A stretch of 64,000 bases of DNA from Blattamonas nauphoetae (lineage: Eukaryota; Preaxostyla; Oxymonadida): positions 58,361 to 122,360 of the forward strand of contig JARBJD010000224.1 in NCBI GenBank assembly GCA_033064195.1. Reading direction: 5' to 3'. The translations under genes were made by a program, and so were the position numbers. Positions 41,501-46,600 of the stretch are shown here, piece by piece (within the stretch, counting starts at the first letter, position 1; each line of letters opens with the position of its first letter). Below the pieces are notes generated by a model. That model was given only the letters and a program-made list of their open reading frames with translations, did no database searches and was not told the origin of the DNA.

Positions 41501-43003
41501 GACTTGCTTTTTCAGCATCACAAAGATCTCATCCTGTTAAACTTCGATAATGTCGGGGAATCGTCGCCTCCGCCTGCAGTTGTCACCACTTTGACTCGAA
41601 TATCTCTCTTTCCTCATCTCAGAATCGCCCACAACTCTCTCGAGGCTCTTCAAACAGTCATTCAGCGAGATACACCTGGTCTCACACTTCTCCCCTCACC
41701 CATATTCCCATCATCTTCCCCACCCCGACAATATTCTGGTCTCTCATTCCTGGATGCTCTGACAAAGAAACTCCGACCAGTTTTCTCCGAATTCCAAAGG
41801 AATCTCCCAAACGATCTTTCACACCTCCCAAAATACGTCCAGCTCATGAAAGATGATCCATTCATCATCAAACACTCCCTTTCCTTCTGTTCGTACTCGT
41901 TCCTCCTTCCCACTCATCTTTTGACGGCAGACCCTCCGATCGAAGTGTGCTTTGTCTCTCTTTCTCATTTTCCATCCATTTAGGTTGATTCTAAGATCAT
42001 CCGAGAATTCCTTCTCTTTGTGAAAGAGGCTCTCACAACGATTCTCACAAACATTTCAAACATCGACAATCTCATCGCTTCTCTTACCTCCGAACATTCT
42101 CCGACAACTTCATTGATTTCTGGAGTTGACACACAGTCGATTGATTCTCTGAAACAACTTCGAAATCAATGTGAACTCTTCGTGGACAAATCATGGAGTT
42201 TCTTCGTCAGATTGTCATACATTATCGCAAATCCTCTCGACTATTCCTTCAAAACAATCATCCTCGACGATCCATCCATCCCTGACCTCATTCTCAACTC
42301 TCTCATTTTCCCTCACCCACACATCAGGGAGAGCATCTTGAGCACGATCATCAACATCATTGTTGCCTTTCAAAGGATGAAGGGAAAGTTCATATCAGCC
42401 AATCTTGTTGGGAGGATGCTTGAAGTAGTCGATTTTGTTTCTCTTCCTCTCTCCGAGTCCAAGATTCATTTTCTTCTCATCAAATTCCTCATCAACATGT
42501 TGAATCCGATTGGAGGCGATGAAGAAACACGCTTCGAACAATATTGTCTCATTCGTGTTTCTGTGTTCGAGCCAGCCAAACAATTCATCATCTTCCTGCT
42601 CCACAATTCAGAAAAACTCAAACTGAATGAAAAAGACGAAGCTGGACTCAAAGTCTACCTCTTTCACATCAATCATCACGTCAACAACATGGAACTCCGA
42701 TCCAACGAACACGATGCTGACTTCGTGTCGGAACTTGTGAAATGGGAAATACGAACGATGGTCGAGATGGAGAATGAAGGTCATTTTGGTCATTTCTTCC
42801 AGAGCATGTGGCACAGAACTTCAGAATGGAGACGAAAGAAACGAGAGCGGCAGAAGAGACGAGAAGTGGCTTTGAGAGAGGAAGGGTGGAACGATGTCTT
42901 CGAACTGCGAGTGGTGGGGATCGAGGTGGACACCAACCAACCAATTCCAACTATTGCGAGGCTGTTCAGGGTCGAGCAGACATTCAACGCGGACGAGCTC
43001 TGA
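20509..43003 (+). CDS. Host helical-repeat gene split by a 20.3-kb nested insertion in an intron
   Basis: Exons 20509-20583, 20621-20711, then after the insertion 41099-41190, 41231-41248, 41314-41421, 41456-41944 and 41984-43003. They total 1893 nt (630 residues), with every junction in phase. The start MGSEQSFLDDDLSPSA leads to a helical segment, SSLLERLECGDEGIIVDTL, then LRELQKVAS, whose last codon is completed across the insertion-bearing intron by ERDPESESDDIFDDW. The rest is ARM/HEAT-like (FFEPEIVDLLFQHHKDLILL; FPHPHIRESILSTIINIIVA) with a charged C-terminus (WRRKKRERQKRREVALREE). Without the insertion the intron would be about 76 nt, normal for this genome. Whether transcripts still splice across 20 kb is unknown; introns elsewhere in the window do not exceed about 320 nt, so the gene may be silenced. 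Family function is not recognised. Confidence 0.7.
20745..20762 (+). repeat. Left 18-bp terminal inverted repeat of the outer transposon
   Basis: Reads GACCCTCCACAAAACCGG, preceded by TA at 20743-20744. It matches the right end at 17 of 18 positions. Confidence 0.65.
20763..21804 (+). other. Left arm of the outer transposon, gene-like remnants
   Basis: About 1 kb with no intact gene. Plus-strand pieces look like former coding sequence with splice sites: a frame reading HPESTSTQILLKLTWRWT near 21050-21110, and a likely exon after CTCTCTCCAG (21712) reading SFEEGTKRAKGFINCNGSFG up to the Polinton insertion point. No family is recognised. It could be a decayed transposase or captured host sequence. 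Confidence 0.4.
21805..21810 (+). repeat. Target-site duplication TTCGGA, left copy
   Basis: Six bases directly before the Polinton start; repeated exactly at 40428-40433. Six bp is the Polinton standard. Confidence 0.9.
22202..22284 (-). other. tRNA-like block 1 with Pol III box A and box B, left copy
   Basis: On the minus strand a box A-like TAGTTTAGTGGTAG is followed about 45 nt later by a box B-like AGTTCAATTCC. A long hairpin (TAGTAGT...ACTACTA) lies between them. The ends do not form a proper acceptor stem, so a working tRNA is unlikely. Confidence 0.45.
22370..22620. repeat. A/T-rich tandem repeat in the left terminal repeat
   Basis: A unit of about 110-120 bp containing GTGAAAAGTCGTGC, TTTTTAACGAGGGTA and AATATATAG occurs at least twice, imperfectly. 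The inverted copy lies at about 39620-39870. Confidence 0.6.
22650..22732 (+). other. tRNA-like block 2 with Pol III box A and box B, left copy
   Basis: TAGCACAGTAGG fits the box A consensus exactly, and GGGATCGAATCCC is a perfect T-arm/box B with a GTGGG/CCCGC stem and a 7-nt loop. The anticodon arm is replaced by an AAAGG...CCTTT hairpin and the acceptor ends do not pair, so it is tRNA-derived rather than a functional tRNA. Confidence 0.5.
22826..23095 (+). repeat. 270-bp repeat, copy 1 (left terminal repeat)
   Basis: Marked by CCTCGACGTAA near one end, GATACTCAGGCAAAATGGTG, GTAGAACGAATTGAAGG and CATGCCCACCCAAGACTTA. Copies with moderate divergence occur at 23741-24025 and, inverted, at 38765-39030 and 39115-39385. 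No coding capacity is convincing. Confidence 0.7.
23308..23661 (+). CDS. Polinton terminal-repeat gene, left copy (117 residues)
   Basis: Begins MATVNTTYVSLKTSNPPKGS. The first 105 or so residues lie in the terminal repeat and are shared with the gene at 38124-38549; the tails differ because the repeat ends within the frame. The protein is basic and hydrophilic (HNIPVIYVHEGVEWRIKP; RPHMSQRRHYTQSFVENEL). No known domain. Being duplicated by the terminal repeat, it points inward from both ends of the element. Function unknown. Confidence 0.6.
   Translation: MATVNTTYVSLKTSNPPKGSEKRRTDAKQALIQSMKEENCELVSEYVRHNIPVIYVHEGVEWRIKPKLWNQGNRPHMSQRRHYTQSFVENELRKYNCELVGEYKQVPVPSEKNLGCF
23741..24025 (+). 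repeat. 270-bp repeat, copy 2 (just inside the left terminal repeat)
   Basis: Divergent relative of copy 1, outside the terminal repeat, in the same orientation; it shares the same marker strings with scattered differences. Confidence 0.65.
24104..24514 (-). CDS. Polinton small protein, unknown (136 residues)
   Basis: ATG chosen at 24514 (MVKRYFSIQNSHTAQFPHDF) because the element's T-rich motif lies just upstream. Beta-rich composition with a lysine/tryptophan-rich middle (AKRKKWELTTRQSIVKIWF). Adjacent to the capsid-like genes, so a structural role is possible, but this is inference. No family recognised. Confidence 0.6.
   Translation of the reverse strand: MVKRYFSIQNSHTAQFPHDFVNSRKQKYIYFLDCKLIHVKEEIGSTSTIISKDIPQNYTIHADWIQTDAHNDSYVAFCNEQIAKRKKWELTTRQSIVKIWFKDSSGESIEMETSETINGKIIKEYYEFLVDLMLEY
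24557..26269 (-). CDS. Polinton capsid-like protein A (570 residues)
   Basis: Frame starting MRSIRSNQSKPTSTLIEQIE. It aligns by eye with its upstream neighbour at both ends: an N-terminal SIQEVHP...IGDEIEVPLCY matches SIQELKP...KGQEIIIPLTG, and the C-terminal PPPPILALHQATYWLFWIEN matches PPAPILATTATTWWVFRYSN. Size, beta-rich character and place next to a second such gene fit jelly-roll capsid proteins of Polintons. Which one forms the main shell cannot be told from sequence alone. Confidence 0.6.
   Translation of the reverse strand: MRSIRSNQSKPTSTLIEQIEVQSYLPKQWDSEPHVYSIQEVHPTNPPMPCRIGDEIEVPLCYDGHDVTEFAKSHLRIDLTVTVPVHKPPDTYVTRHVGMYGMFFGYKSSSDAIRDMRLVDSQGNIIDNTLQNNHIHESFLYHTFKSHEEKNNMKHCYSLWENVQRMDPSVCGFYYTPLCSSASDLPETITFTIPLVIPFVNLLPLSTFDQYPNSLFGNLRLRFHLTTDSLVYCPIRPSTVIRKSIQDTTDEGDMTPMLNVGSSRMSLMHDGEFCILTQEFTQIGNPVWQYGAFEKEDAMAEKPAIIQYISRTYTVLNSSVEKVTTICYGYQITDATKQSLFNTYSKTLYVLKAERIDTQSFQSKANAMGVRSNISIKLNNLMTLMCLFPERPNECTVFRNPHYVGQFEMLGSNFPNFPMSTLSPEFYQMMMVNGDFIGCSATEEFENSICHSRLEKDFNGVERQFVRNRAVTDATCFTFMVPTDRSEIAGGEEGISTAESVNIVYRGTPINQGTLDPYFTSTKDGPPPPILALHQATYWLFWIENGQPRVRYVIDRRLQEAYEEVKRGYK
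26316..28199 (-). CDS. Polinton capsid-like protein B (627 residues)
   Basis: Frame starting MNSHTTHLTNKRTGATSLTG, preceded by the element's TTTTTTTATTTTT motif. Related to protein A at both ends and of similar length; DDSFITFTMTATLKVNN is a typical strand pattern of a first jelly roll. Likely a double jelly-roll major capsid protein or its partner. The downstream gap to protein A is only 46 bp. Confidence 0.62.
   Translation of the reverse strand: MNSHTTHLTNKRTGATSLTGNTTGSIKYTRDDIGQIQQQLMSEHHINYLLNDGAHSTSIQELKPSENSRFYKGQEIIIPLTGNQDICQIDDSFITFTMTATLKVNNWKQTAGKIGSYMNERIFIFVGLKHSASIFRDLTVLHNNQRIISTTNNDVSMESHIYNMIKPKSQLENRKHCHTPWQNAWNHDESVAGVYIPLSDFTTTSGTGVFKDTIDVPIRVSINLEDLLIFSGMTDYPRCLFGDLKLSVHINEDAFVCCPVNPELTLKNTLSLLISEYTSMLPPIRDSLVYCNRDRPTFLPYLVPPCTKNFVQIGQSFKIMAVKQDCVYTHPTGITSEPSPDEQYISLNIMDYRIDDVYCMSAGYKMKEIAKENLKKMYQDRPGTIPAEKISFYPFQKTPTATGIDCTQQMVLVNAKDIMLLFRHYDNEVTCFHNPMQKNIQVNLLNKYYPEQPTTTIGARFYQFAISTLNLDSYLAVPDDLERSLTDSLVEEKLTGDQNYPNETMTRVRPIHDNSDFLLCFSTQRSGCPTNCNDSISSRGQNVPVTLRSQPIYQGVIDTYYNVLNPSQQIDKSDGFMTKFTHPPAPILATTATTWWVFRYSNGEPKVEYYPNHTLKALHKELGILKS
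28228..28530 (-). CDS. Polinton small virion-like protein 1 (100 residues)
   Basis: Starts MAPGWLSKLAAVGKNILRVG, followed by a hydrophobic stretch (PFLNLIPFVGPLISKVAQTG) and a very basic tail (PKPKKKKLKKK). Amphipathic N-terminus plus basic end resembles minor capsid or membrane-active small proteins of related viruses, but there is no family match. Shares the MAPG start and layout with the next gene. Confidence 0.6.
   Translation of the reverse strand: MAPGWLSKLAAVGKNILRVGAPFLNLIPFVGPLISKVAQTGVEMIPDVKSDQQIHAEKMAQYEQAMNEGNTAVANKLRGEILRLEEKLKPKPKKKKLKKK
28565..28912 (-). CDS. Polinton small virion-like protein 2 (115 residues)
   Basis: Starts MAPGSFNKLKNIGKQFFQFI, a variant of its neighbour's MAPG start, then a glycine-rich hydrophobic middle (TAGGILSGLGGMMDVYQ). 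The segment VSPEASNPH at about 28661-28687 is encoded by a nucleotide motif also found in the terminal repeats. Function unknown. Confidence 0.58.
   Translation of the reverse strand: MAPGSFNKLKNIGKQFFQFIKPLAPSLLQVGGGLLSQTNNKFGQTAGGILSGLGGMMDVYQQNKGINRAPQQQMIVSPEASNPHRVRDYEPPRNARYSNDDIPQSSNSKIQFKGL
28651..28687 (-). repeat. Internal copy of a 37-bp motif also present in the terminal repeats
   Basis: Contains GAGGGTTCGAAGCCTCTGGC, followed by GAGAC. Near-identical copies lie in non-coding DNA at 22328-22364 and 39870-39906 (inverted). Weaker copies lie inside the terminal-repeat gene at about 23332-23357 and 38500-38525. Confidence 0.65.
28950..29540 (-). CDS. Polinton protein, unknown (196 residues)
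   Basis: Starts MMQPILSCQFTKHTSSSSVP. Polar N-terminal half; helical C-terminal half (KNAFACEKKLLNNLIEPSKK; DVVIELDDLSDKCLCLNKLP). Preceded by the element's T-rich motif. No family recognised. Confidence 0.55.
   Translation of the reverse strand: MMQPILSCQFTKHTSSSSVPTSITNNVIIDNKGSTSGRSKLEDRNEQSANVELDNIPGTYDPPPLEIYPSAPIQSRSIPLREYTSNISAFKDQLLLVYKNAFACEKKLLNNLIEPSKKLITNQSDLCALIATLTGINDVVIELDDLSDKCLCLNKLPVFRTIFKILVGGKDMSIAFNEAYNTILNYGISLTKAIPR
29575..30522 (-). CDS. Polinton protein, unknown (315 residues)
   Basis: ATG chosen at 30522 (MSKIQYIPAQRKVPAKKPKL), since the frame upstream has no ATG. Basic N-terminus, then mixed helical sequence (SKMWDQWLEDYVEGFISS). It sits head-to-head with the ATPase gene across about 60 bp that contain the T-rich motif. 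No domain recognised. Confidence 0.55.
   Translation of the reverse strand: MSKIQYIPAQRKVPAKKPKLRYDQGVLDAMKRIYADDDIRTKFNSALSSVPSALEYIERTGQNWTVQMEKHGKVPDVMVYDKDNGDLVAANGFMLASNNSRPVVETYYSMNPTPDMRRQTSYSSFRQDHGRRIKAAHNNFLKTGTYDLPGNYREVNYQEMQAQRSQQPYAIMKKAVGDFMINVLKVYRASRDQPADLSKNVLDNMVFNSIQSKIASKMWDQWLEDYVEGFISSNPDHQRTKARKAFKEQIHPQFLEIITKTENLHTFLGRYSANISTFVNEQTTAAYRTRDVGQYQTGYMPEYARFAHLEKDMSD
30582..31466 (+). CDS. Polinton genome-packaging ATPase (FtsK/HerA/A32 type)
   Basis: A P-loop NTPase of 294 residues. Walker A is VGNRGSGKTFNA (about residue 65), and Walker B is TIILLDDCRR (about residue 172), followed by a sensor-like TFFLTMHELF. This arrangement and size fit the DNA-packaging ATPases of Polintons and related viruses. 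It is the only large gene of the element on the plus strand. The start may be MKKSPLTTMST (30582) or the inner methionine at 30606. Its end overlaps the next minus-strand gene by about 20 bp. Confidence 0.82.
   Translation: MKKSPLTTMSTLLRRAEPSSLTAYVNAKLSEASNRNVSHEVQSQIHPDLNFNRNSVNVLVGNRGSGKTFNALREVAKLQNVQVRNELFHLFVFVTDKNIDPTFDKFKPILNVPYVKVKYEDALPFLLELSESKAAYEEIIDNQWQDRITDECREDLFDSLYIDNFSVKNLQTIILLDDCRRILGERRTSKNRMTMMDLLLENRQPKFTFFLTMHELFSLSADMKSNIDSMWIFGGFNKERISRVYPQLNSPIDIRQFWNVYQRKQKCEAVILRYNTDGVALTEINKEGLNRTVR
31446..31805 (-). CDS. Polinton small coiled-coil protein (119 residues)
   Basis: Starts MSSLKILEPFDPEQKCFENI. The C-terminal half looks like a coiled coil (DQRLSDIEESIRTLTDSLSM). 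A T-rich ATTTTTATT motif precedes it. No family recognised. Confidence 0.5.
   Translation of the reverse strand: MSSLKILEPFDPEQKCFENIYDFQRHLEKNREELNKYTTQKLNRLIRIDGYRITKIRGEIALRKSSNENIGDSNSLSIDQRLSDIEESIRTLTDSLSMRLRSLDDTIGNLIHELTDSSV
31841..33655 (-). CDS. Polinton integrase (RVE superfamily)
   Basis: 604 residues. The retroviral-type integrase core lies at about residues 330-500: GSWEIDLVFIQSPTSKTVLQ carries the first acidic residue, VNNIRGDGEAAWTSG the second, and the NRIVDRVIRTIRD helix is where the third lies. A small beta C-terminal module (KPGNILLIHLDLNKTAAKFQ) resembles the chromo/SH3-like tail of Polinton integrases. The first 300 residues have no assigned fold and include a coiled-coil stretch. 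It would catalyse insertion and create the 6-bp duplication seen at the ends. Confidence 0.85.
   Translation of the reverse strand: MDLQEINAVANRLLQCTQHFSSKILYRAWGLPNILPIYYVTDSHGTWDANDETYFEDWFNGDLSPDLPIYDGKRIVHQFIKGFLGSTIGMNPCEQAYKAYQQYHRDVTFPPMVRSPAEVTQIPTIIEIQPPLSPVFPGQKRNLKSIGSEYEYPMKERRFEEYIPTTQQVLQKLEQMKGMFDHQQRNDSEEEQIKAENSIMNNQKQMEQFITKQIGDLRKMNRDTFVKESINRSIANDDKDFLLNHTKQIPFGGRSFQDWYDEYTHRWDSAHPMKIQREKGGDAMMIDQPTIPKAVTKIQYPFRSKMQFMSKDITGDSEKTADKKVPQKCDRPYFSPKFGSWEIDLVFIQSPTSKTVLQIYLFAININTKYLVVIPVLDKSWSKVRTAINDLINHRDVQVNNIRGDGEAAWTSGVAEKFFRKQKVSTYFTSSPFTNHNRIVDRVIRTIRDGFQDNATQMANHSLMNQMVEYYNMTPHRAYWNKFSPEQAQNNREIEALYISSCEEQLKNIQRQQTTQLLWRYKPGNILLIHLDLNKTAAKFQKKRRQFQFVGQFIEYKHGNVVAKLLNGLTCLPKIVYVPIQHTKFHADSIDNLTPEFINEFNLV
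33679..37281 (-). CDS. Polinton protein-primed DNA polymerase B
   Basis: Frame of 1200 residues. The exonuclease motif is YITYDFETMEDL (about residue 300). Polymerase motif A is CGVDFNSLYPSAF, motif B is NLNGSYGYDGMN and motif C is EGDTDSAYWAI. An N-terminal segment, DSEYNICFFQALSFL, matches the CFFxxL region usual before the exonuclease in virus-like polymerases of this class. Between exonuclease and polymerase parts lies a cysteine-rich HNH-like block (VCYICRCHF, LDRIDNSKGHSKENV, CCDYCNTYKS). It would replicate the element by protein priming from the terminal repeats. The 0.8 kb between this gene and the right terminal repeat belongs to the element but holds no clear whole gene. Confidence 0.88.
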   Translation of the reverse strand: MENTSKSFPTVIRSAEDINEYSKYAINLIKESQERTLMDTKTMFIAFHSILVAVYRFPVAGKANAILTEHIKTRNVRYIDSEYNICFFQALSFLTLQDVKGEKISIIMRNSEAYRLFAQWMNLTHLKSRQLTPHLQQYPGFDIACDLERAMQVFNITVHIYEFDEDKKKYFLSQSYINENDDARVLPLLMIPLTATLVHVMYIVDPEKITGYKLCPYCQSRGFQVKDSHFKTSNEKHLRECKEVDGKHAKKISLDKTPRPYVPHILNNKTHEFLMAHKRQDEFKPTQYYITYDFETMEDLILDNLFSDDNTQLISHLKPLSVASAIKTKSGVKSIYFNLRDGKDFVKQWIRELFKYAETVRENNYYDDPEIPSQNEVSVIGFNSSRFDINLIFRDLVDKDWKVVSFLGSTTKYKQVLIRHEKTQQVLRFIDMMSYTGPMTLDNAVKAFGGNTTLQKSFFAYESFDSSDYDSVLSKQEPFSKYEFYSSLNNSEMSDTEYQLYLDDWNKQGFKNRWDYLKFYNIRDVECMIAPLDNLIDLNFQYKVDMLHNLSLSANASAIKYACAYKDFDIDADYNECDDSDPIKITKQYWKYKVEGYRYQDQKAHRNTTNNVTESDYDWFVQQCKRVCYICRCHFTQAVRPTLDRIDNSKGHSKENVKICCDYCNTYKSDKDEHLTRLRIQLKKYCIWKSLPMTLTHEQTYHKLRAAVTGGLSNVQHRQNIKDVTPINHFSFEDGVVKSTDTEHIMTHVCGVDFNSLYPSAFSSIKNKNNPYTNHRMYMPGRCLYTATGDTECREIIENKNQKTLFVAKLKGHIDEKYINDFINFPPIFRNIVVNTTEENIGEKTYSLMKKHGLKTDDKQRKLTQLLSTHDQYMFFSTYYLWFLIDYCHFIIDDVKSVMVFSRHAGFEPFVTSFMDDRIEAMKVGNKGKEQFCKTNLNGSYGYDGMNTEKYNSITICNEKRTYLKQMMKGFVATREIKEDNYIVIEDREKASCKTCLQEAVFTLDNAKFWYLNFIYNFMYKCLDMNKIHFCEGDTDSAYWAISGDPNAGIHQQFEHVIADKDFYDAHKYEWFPNPEKGVDDEKKLLGLAIEKEGEQMICLAPKCYSLDEKCKIKGVSLKKTNITSDDYVKCLNGEKTVTSTLNFQTRRVHTDDDTNGFEIAKIQQQKLSLSGIHLKAIVLENESCPPFIHGLKATEYQIK
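38124..38549 (-). CDS. Polinton terminal-repeat gene, right copy (141 residues)
   Basis: Same N-terminal region as 23308-23661, with a different basic, lysine-rich tail (DSWLKAKKKPHLKKSK). An A/T-rich leader with TTTTTTATTTTT-like sequence precedes the ATG, as for the other element genes. Function unknown. Confidence 0.6.
   Translation of the reverse strand: MATVNTTYVSLKTSNPPKGSEKRRTDAKQALIQSMKEENCELVSEYVRHNIPVIYVHEGVEWRIKPKLWNQGNRPHMSQRRHYTQSFVENELRKYNCELVGEYKQVLTPFTNREIGGSEVFKVRLDSWLKAKKKPHLKKSK
38765..39030 (-). repeat. 270-bp repeat, copy 3 (right terminal repeat)
   Basis: Inverted and nearly identical partner of copy 1. Confidence 0.7.
39115..39385 (-). repeat. 270-bp repeat, copy 4 (extra copy in the right terminal repeat)
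   Basis: More divergent second copy next to copy 3; it accounts for the extra length of the right terminal repeat. Confidence 0.65.
39497..39579 (-). other. tRNA-like block 2, right copy
   Basis: Inverted copy of 22650-22732 in the right terminal repeat with the same box A, box B and hairpin. Confidence 0.5.
39951..40033 (+). other. tRNA-like block 1, right copy
   Basis: Inverted copy of 22202-22284 inside the right terminal repeat, same box A and box B arrangement. Confidence 0.45.
40428..40433 (+). repeat. Target-site duplication TTCGGA, right copy
   Basis: Six bases directly after the Polinton end, identical to 21805-21810. Confidence 0.9.
40434..41041 (+). other. Right arm of the outer transposon, gene-like remnants
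   Basis: Continues the plus-strand coding-like sequence from beyond the Polinton: GSIEAFQHLSTIPSKEILFT, a stop, then SPYERDGLLAEFD. A plausible intron of about 95 nt follows, then KTDTQVRMSNMNDACTPTG and a frame ending IIKEEVSE with TGA at about 40865. The exon-like organisation argues for captured or ancient gene sequence rather than a simple mariner transposase, but no family is recognised. The last 170 bp are non-coding. Confidence 0.4.
41042..41059 (-). repeat. Right 18-bp terminal inverted repeat of the outer transposon
   Basis: On the minus strand it reads GTCCCTCCACAAAACCGG, followed on the plus strand by TA at 41060-41061. Confidence 0.65.
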
Positions 43004-43659
43004 CAAAGGTTTGATTGTCTGTCGAACTCACTCCGTCGATCTTCCCTTTTTGTGAAGCTGCACCTCGTCTGACCAACCATTTCTCGCTTCACTCTCACCC
43101 ATCTCTTCGTCTCATCTCATATCTCCTCATCTCATCTAATTGCGTTGAAACTGGCATTGTCGTGATTGGAGTTGTCGACGTTTTGTCATCCCTCCCACTC
43201 ATCCACCAAACTCAGATGAGCGAACTTGGAGAGATGAGAAGACACGATCGCCGTGTCATCCTCGTTGGGATTGTGGGACTTGAATGGACCGAGCCATCTG
43301 ACGATATCACCGACTCAGAATGACCGAACCTCCTCTCTCGCACTCCACGCCATCCCACTCATCCACACTGCTCACATCTCCTTCTCCTTCTCCTGATTTG
43401 TCATTCGATGGATGAGCCAGTCGACAGAAAGGATGCTGCACTTGTTGACGACGGGGACGGAACTGTTGACAACACTGTGTTGGAGATGGAAGGAGACGAG
43501 AACGATTTTGAACAGTTGAAGAGGCGAAATGAAAAGATGAGAGAAATCAACGAACAGTGGGACCGACAGTAGCTCACCTGTCCACGTTGAATCTCGAACC
43601 CATAACTAAAGACCAATCTCTTGAACTCGAAGAAATCAAAAATAACCACAGAAGAAACG
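43004..43659 (+). other. Intergenic region with a small acidic frame (43408-43572)
   Basis: A 54-residue plus-strand frame from ATG 43408, MDEPVDRKDAALVDDGDGTV and then ENDFEQLKRRNEKMREINEQ, has protein-like composition and ends TAG at 43572. It has no recognised family and could be a small gene, an upstream exon or a remnant. The remaining sequence shows only pyrimidine-rich spacer and a 43015-43323 frame of doubtful value. Confidence 0.35.
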
Positions 43660-46600
43660 ATGCTCCGTCGTGATGAAGATGACGTTGAAGACATTTTATT
43701 GGATAAGGATCCAGTTGTTTGTGTTCACATCGACTCTTGATGGCACATGCTCTTTTATCTCTGATTTGAAACTTTTAGGTGTTTCTCCAAACACTTTTTC
43801 GTGATATCTTTTCGGAGAATCAAGATTTGTCAACAAATTCCATCAAACAACTCCAGGAACTCCTCGAAAGTTCGCTCTTATCGTCGACTCCATTTAAATC
43901 TTTTTTCCCTTTTTGTGTCCTTCAGAAAACAAACCCCTGATTGATGTCCTTGTGGCATACGAGGATATCAAGAACATGTCGACTCTTTTGACAGAATCTC
44001 AAGCTCAGACTTCACTCGTTTTCTTCCTGTTGCTTTTCACTCAATCCGCACCCTTTCTTCTCAGACAAACCTTTCCTGGATTTTGTCAACAATCGGTCTC
44101 CTTTTTTTTCCAATCATTTGCACAGCATGTTCAAGTTACGATAACTGCGACACACTCATCAAGTCAGGCCTATGTCTGGCGATTCTAGAGAAAGCGACTC
44201 CATCCATTGTCACCAAGCAATCAGCACATCTCTATGTTCATGTTTGGCGTTGTTTTTCACATTACCTTCAGAGATGGAAGATTCTTGAATCAATCTCAGA
44301 GAATGCCACACTCTCGTCAGACCCAACCATCAACGTGCTTCTCCCGTCTCTCATAACTGAAACAGTGTCATCTCTCCTAAAACTATCTTCATCGATGACA
44401 AAAGTGAAAGGAACATCGCCGCTTACAGCTGCCCAACGTTCGGCATTATTTCGGTCATTCATCAACTTCACTGTGAACGAAACGGTTTCAAGTATGGTCT
44501 GTGGGATGAATCCCGAACTTCTACGAATCATTGAATCAAACCTGGAAGACCTCAAGTCAATCAATCAAATGATCTCGCAAGATAGAATAGACGATTTAAA
44601 CCGCCTTCTCCGCTCTGTTTCTGAATATTCCACGTTTCCTGTTTGTGTTTTCTTGTTTATTTCGTTGGTAGTCGATGTGGAAGAGAGGCTTAGAGCTTTT
44701 CAACTGGGTCATCAGCAACAATCGACACTCAGAAATCCTCCTCACTCTATTTCACAGAATTCTCTCCAGTATGTAAATGCACTCTTCTCATCCCATGTGT
44801 CAAGCGAACGAAGCGGAGATTCAAGAATTTGTCAGAAACAATGGCTTTAGTCATTTGCGGTCTCTCGACAAATTTTTTGACCAAAAAGCATTTCGCCATG
44901 TGATGGATCTCCAGCTTGACCTTAACCTTCTCATTTGTATGCTTCTTGGTTCATATCTCATCTCTTCATACCCTCTCTCGATCTTCAGTGAAATCTCAAC
45001 CTCTTGTGTGTGATACCTTCATCATGAAAGAGATCTCATGCATAACTAGATTTGACGCAGATTTTCAACTCAAGAAACAACCAAAGCAACAACAGAAAGC
45101 GGCAGTCGCTCCACTCTTTCGAGTCATCGATTGTTACCCAAAAATGACAAAGGAGAACCAAAAAATGCTCGGTTTATGGCTTGACACAAGTCTTCTGAGC
45201 CTTTTAGCTCGTGTTTGTATCGCTGGCCATGACGCCGAGGACGCGATGAAAGCCGTCACTCTCCTCACGAAATTGGATGAACAGGAAGTGAAATCATTAC
45301 TCCAAGACACACCTCTCAGTATTGTTCACCCTTCAAGCTTCAAATTTGAGACTTCCAACACTATGCCCCAAATCCCGACGTGTCTGTCTGATCTCTTCTC
45401 CATTCGCATGCCACTCACTGATGCAGTCGTACAGTTCCACCACATGCTTCCCGTCGGTCTCTGTAATCGACTGTCTGTTCTTTTGGATGAGAAAGAACAG
45501 AATAAAGCGGTAATTGAACAATACTGTGATTTCATCGTCAAAACTCTGGGAAATGAAAAGTCAGCCCAATTCGCTACGTTTCTGAACTCATCCTTCCTCC
45601 CTCAATCGTTTTTGCTCCTCTATTCGCTCATTCCCTCAGAAAGAGTGAAGAACTCCCTTCTGAACAATATCGCCGAAAAACTGCTCTACCCCAACAACAT
45701 CCAACCAAAGGGAGAGCTACCACTCGATGTTGCCCTTCTCCAAACACTCCTCCCGAACGCCCCAGACATTCCGTGCAGCACGATCATGCATATCGACAAA
45801 ATGTTCAGCCAGCTCAGAATTCTCGTCGAAGATCACCGTCGGCGGGATGTCAGAGGCCAAGTCACTGTCTTCCCAATCTCGGAAATGCACAGCCAAGCAA
45901 TGGCGCGTCTCATCGCGGACAAAGATGGCCGATGGCGGGCATTGACGGAGCTTGCAGTGGTTCCAACTGACGACAAACTCTTCCCAGCGGAACACAGTGC
46001 AAATGTCTTGGATTTATTGGACGAGGCGAAAACTGCCGAAAGGGTGTTCGTCATCCTGCGAGTCCTATCGAAGCACACGATTTCACCAGACTTCCTTCAG
46101 GCAAATCCAACATTTGTGGAACGAATTGTTGATCTCGTTCGACAACACGTTCAGCAGAAGGACAATTTAGAGCTGGCTCTGGGAATCTTCACCGAACTGG
46201 CTCGCCTCCAGCAGCTGGATCCAAGTCTGGAGGGAGAACTTGTTGACTGCCTGCAGGGACTTGCATCGGGGCTGGCAGAGAAGCGGACACCGCTGATCCG
46301 AAATCGGTGGATGCTGTTCTGGTCGTCTGGAGAGAACCTGCTGGCAACAATCGAGATGATTCGAGAGTGCACGAGCTTGGTTGAGAAGAATCAGCTCACC
46401 AACGCTCTCCCACTTGTTCCCATTGTCAGCCAGTTCTTGTGTTCTGATTCTGTTGATCTGTTCAGTGAGGTCTTGGACTTCCTGTCTACACTCGAACTCG
46501 CCACGAAAGGCACATCAACTCCGTTCGACGCTCTCGCACTTCCCATCGCCATCCTCGACGACTCTCACCAACCAACGAGATGTCTTCCTCTCTCCGACTT